A stretch of DNA of 64,000 nt, from assembly GCA_928212115.1 (NCBI GenBank), contig CAKMRJ010003334.1:39900295-39964294 (forward strand). The letters run 5' to 3'. Made by a program: the position numbers and the translations under genes. A model generated the notes under the pieces. The model was not told where the DNA came from. It saw only the letters and a program-made list of their open reading frames with translations, and searched no databases. Of this stretch, positions 63,639 through 64,000 are shown piece after piece. Each line of letters begins with the position of its first letter. Positions within the stretch are counted from its first letter, which is position 1. Source of the DNA: Lactuca virosa (taxonomy: Eukaryota > Streptophyta > Magnoliopsida > Asterales > Asteraceae).

Positions 63639-64000
63639 TGTTGGTTGGATATAGTGTCTAAGTCCATAACTATATTTGGTATGTACTTGACCCGACCCGG
63701 CATGGTCCATTTGGGTTGCACTTCACCCGAACAATTTACGGATAATCTTTTGAGAATAGTATAAGTTATGATTTATTAATATATTATAAGTTCTAATATA
63801 TTAATATAAAATCATATTATTTAATTAGTGTTGATCTATAATTAATTTAGAATTAATTTAGAGATCAAAAGTATGACTAATTAAATATGGGCTCTTGTAT
63901 TTATATAGTGTGAGCTAATGCTTATTTGGAATGGGCTAGGCTTGCATGGAAAGTCCATGGATACTCCATGGAGCTTTAACCCATGGATCTCATGGAAATG
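63639..64000 (+). mobile_element. Element J: copia LTR of the A family, cut by the window edge
   Basis: From TGTTGGTTGGATATAGTG onward it matches 15610-15970, plus strand. It lies in the 5' LTR of I after an A-run. Only the first 360 bp are visible, so a full element or a solo LTR cannot be told apart. Confidence 0.82.

Overview
The window is a stack of plant LTR retrotransposons. I see no single-copy host gene, no tRNA or rRNA gene and no bacterial feature. The element families (Athila-type Ty3/gypsy, Ty1/copia, chromovirus-like gypsy), the initiator-Met and Asp tRNA primer sites and the AT-rich base composition indicate a eudicot plant nuclear genome. Lettuce or a relative (Asteraceae) is my guess from general resemblance, not a demonstrated assignment.

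Layout, oldest layer first. (I) A minus-strand copia-type element that carries only gag is the substrate; its pieces lie at 12390-13758 and 59633-63603. (Athila) A 12.4 kb Athila-like gypsy element (1-12389, minus) is inserted in it, with LTRs about 1% diverged. (E) A large non-coding gypsy-like element (13759-59632, plus) is inserted in it 1.4 kb further on, bounded by the 5-bp duplication ACTAA. E is itself cut three times. Its 5' LTR holds a copia complex: element A (plus, full gag-pol but with stops), element B (minus, gag-only) inside A's 3' LTR, and a second PBS-leader piece C. Its interior holds F, a 13.1 kb SIRE/Maximus-like copia element with TATCT duplications. Its 3' LTR holds H, a second gag-only minus-strand copia element with an extra PBS-leader piece. 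A plus-strand copia LTR (J) runs off the right edge.

How the parts relate: A encodes gag, protease, integrase, RT and RNase H, while B, H and I share its LTR ends, primer site, leader and 3' UTR but keep only gag. They therefore look like non-autonomous partners of an A-like element. All coding regions in the window are interrupted, so every gene is annotated as a pseudogene or remnant, except the short open gag of H.

The most interesting signal is non-coding. (1) About 40 copies of an 11-bp palindrome with a free centre, ACTCG-N-CGAGT, nearly always in pairs with centres 20-23 bp apart, occur in unrelated gypsy and copia elements, including inside gag and pol. (2) A second palindrome family, GTACGC-N3-GCGTAC, has the same pair spacing in the LTRs of E. 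(3) The leaders of A, B, H and I hold several hairpin families in which the loop is constant while the stems differ between copies and stay complementary. Three of these hairpins stand just upstream of the gag start codon. (4) F has an apparent internal TATA promoter in front of a downstream ORF, and a 50-bp hairpin array directly after pol. (5) Athila repeats a hairpin-plus-polypurine module three times.
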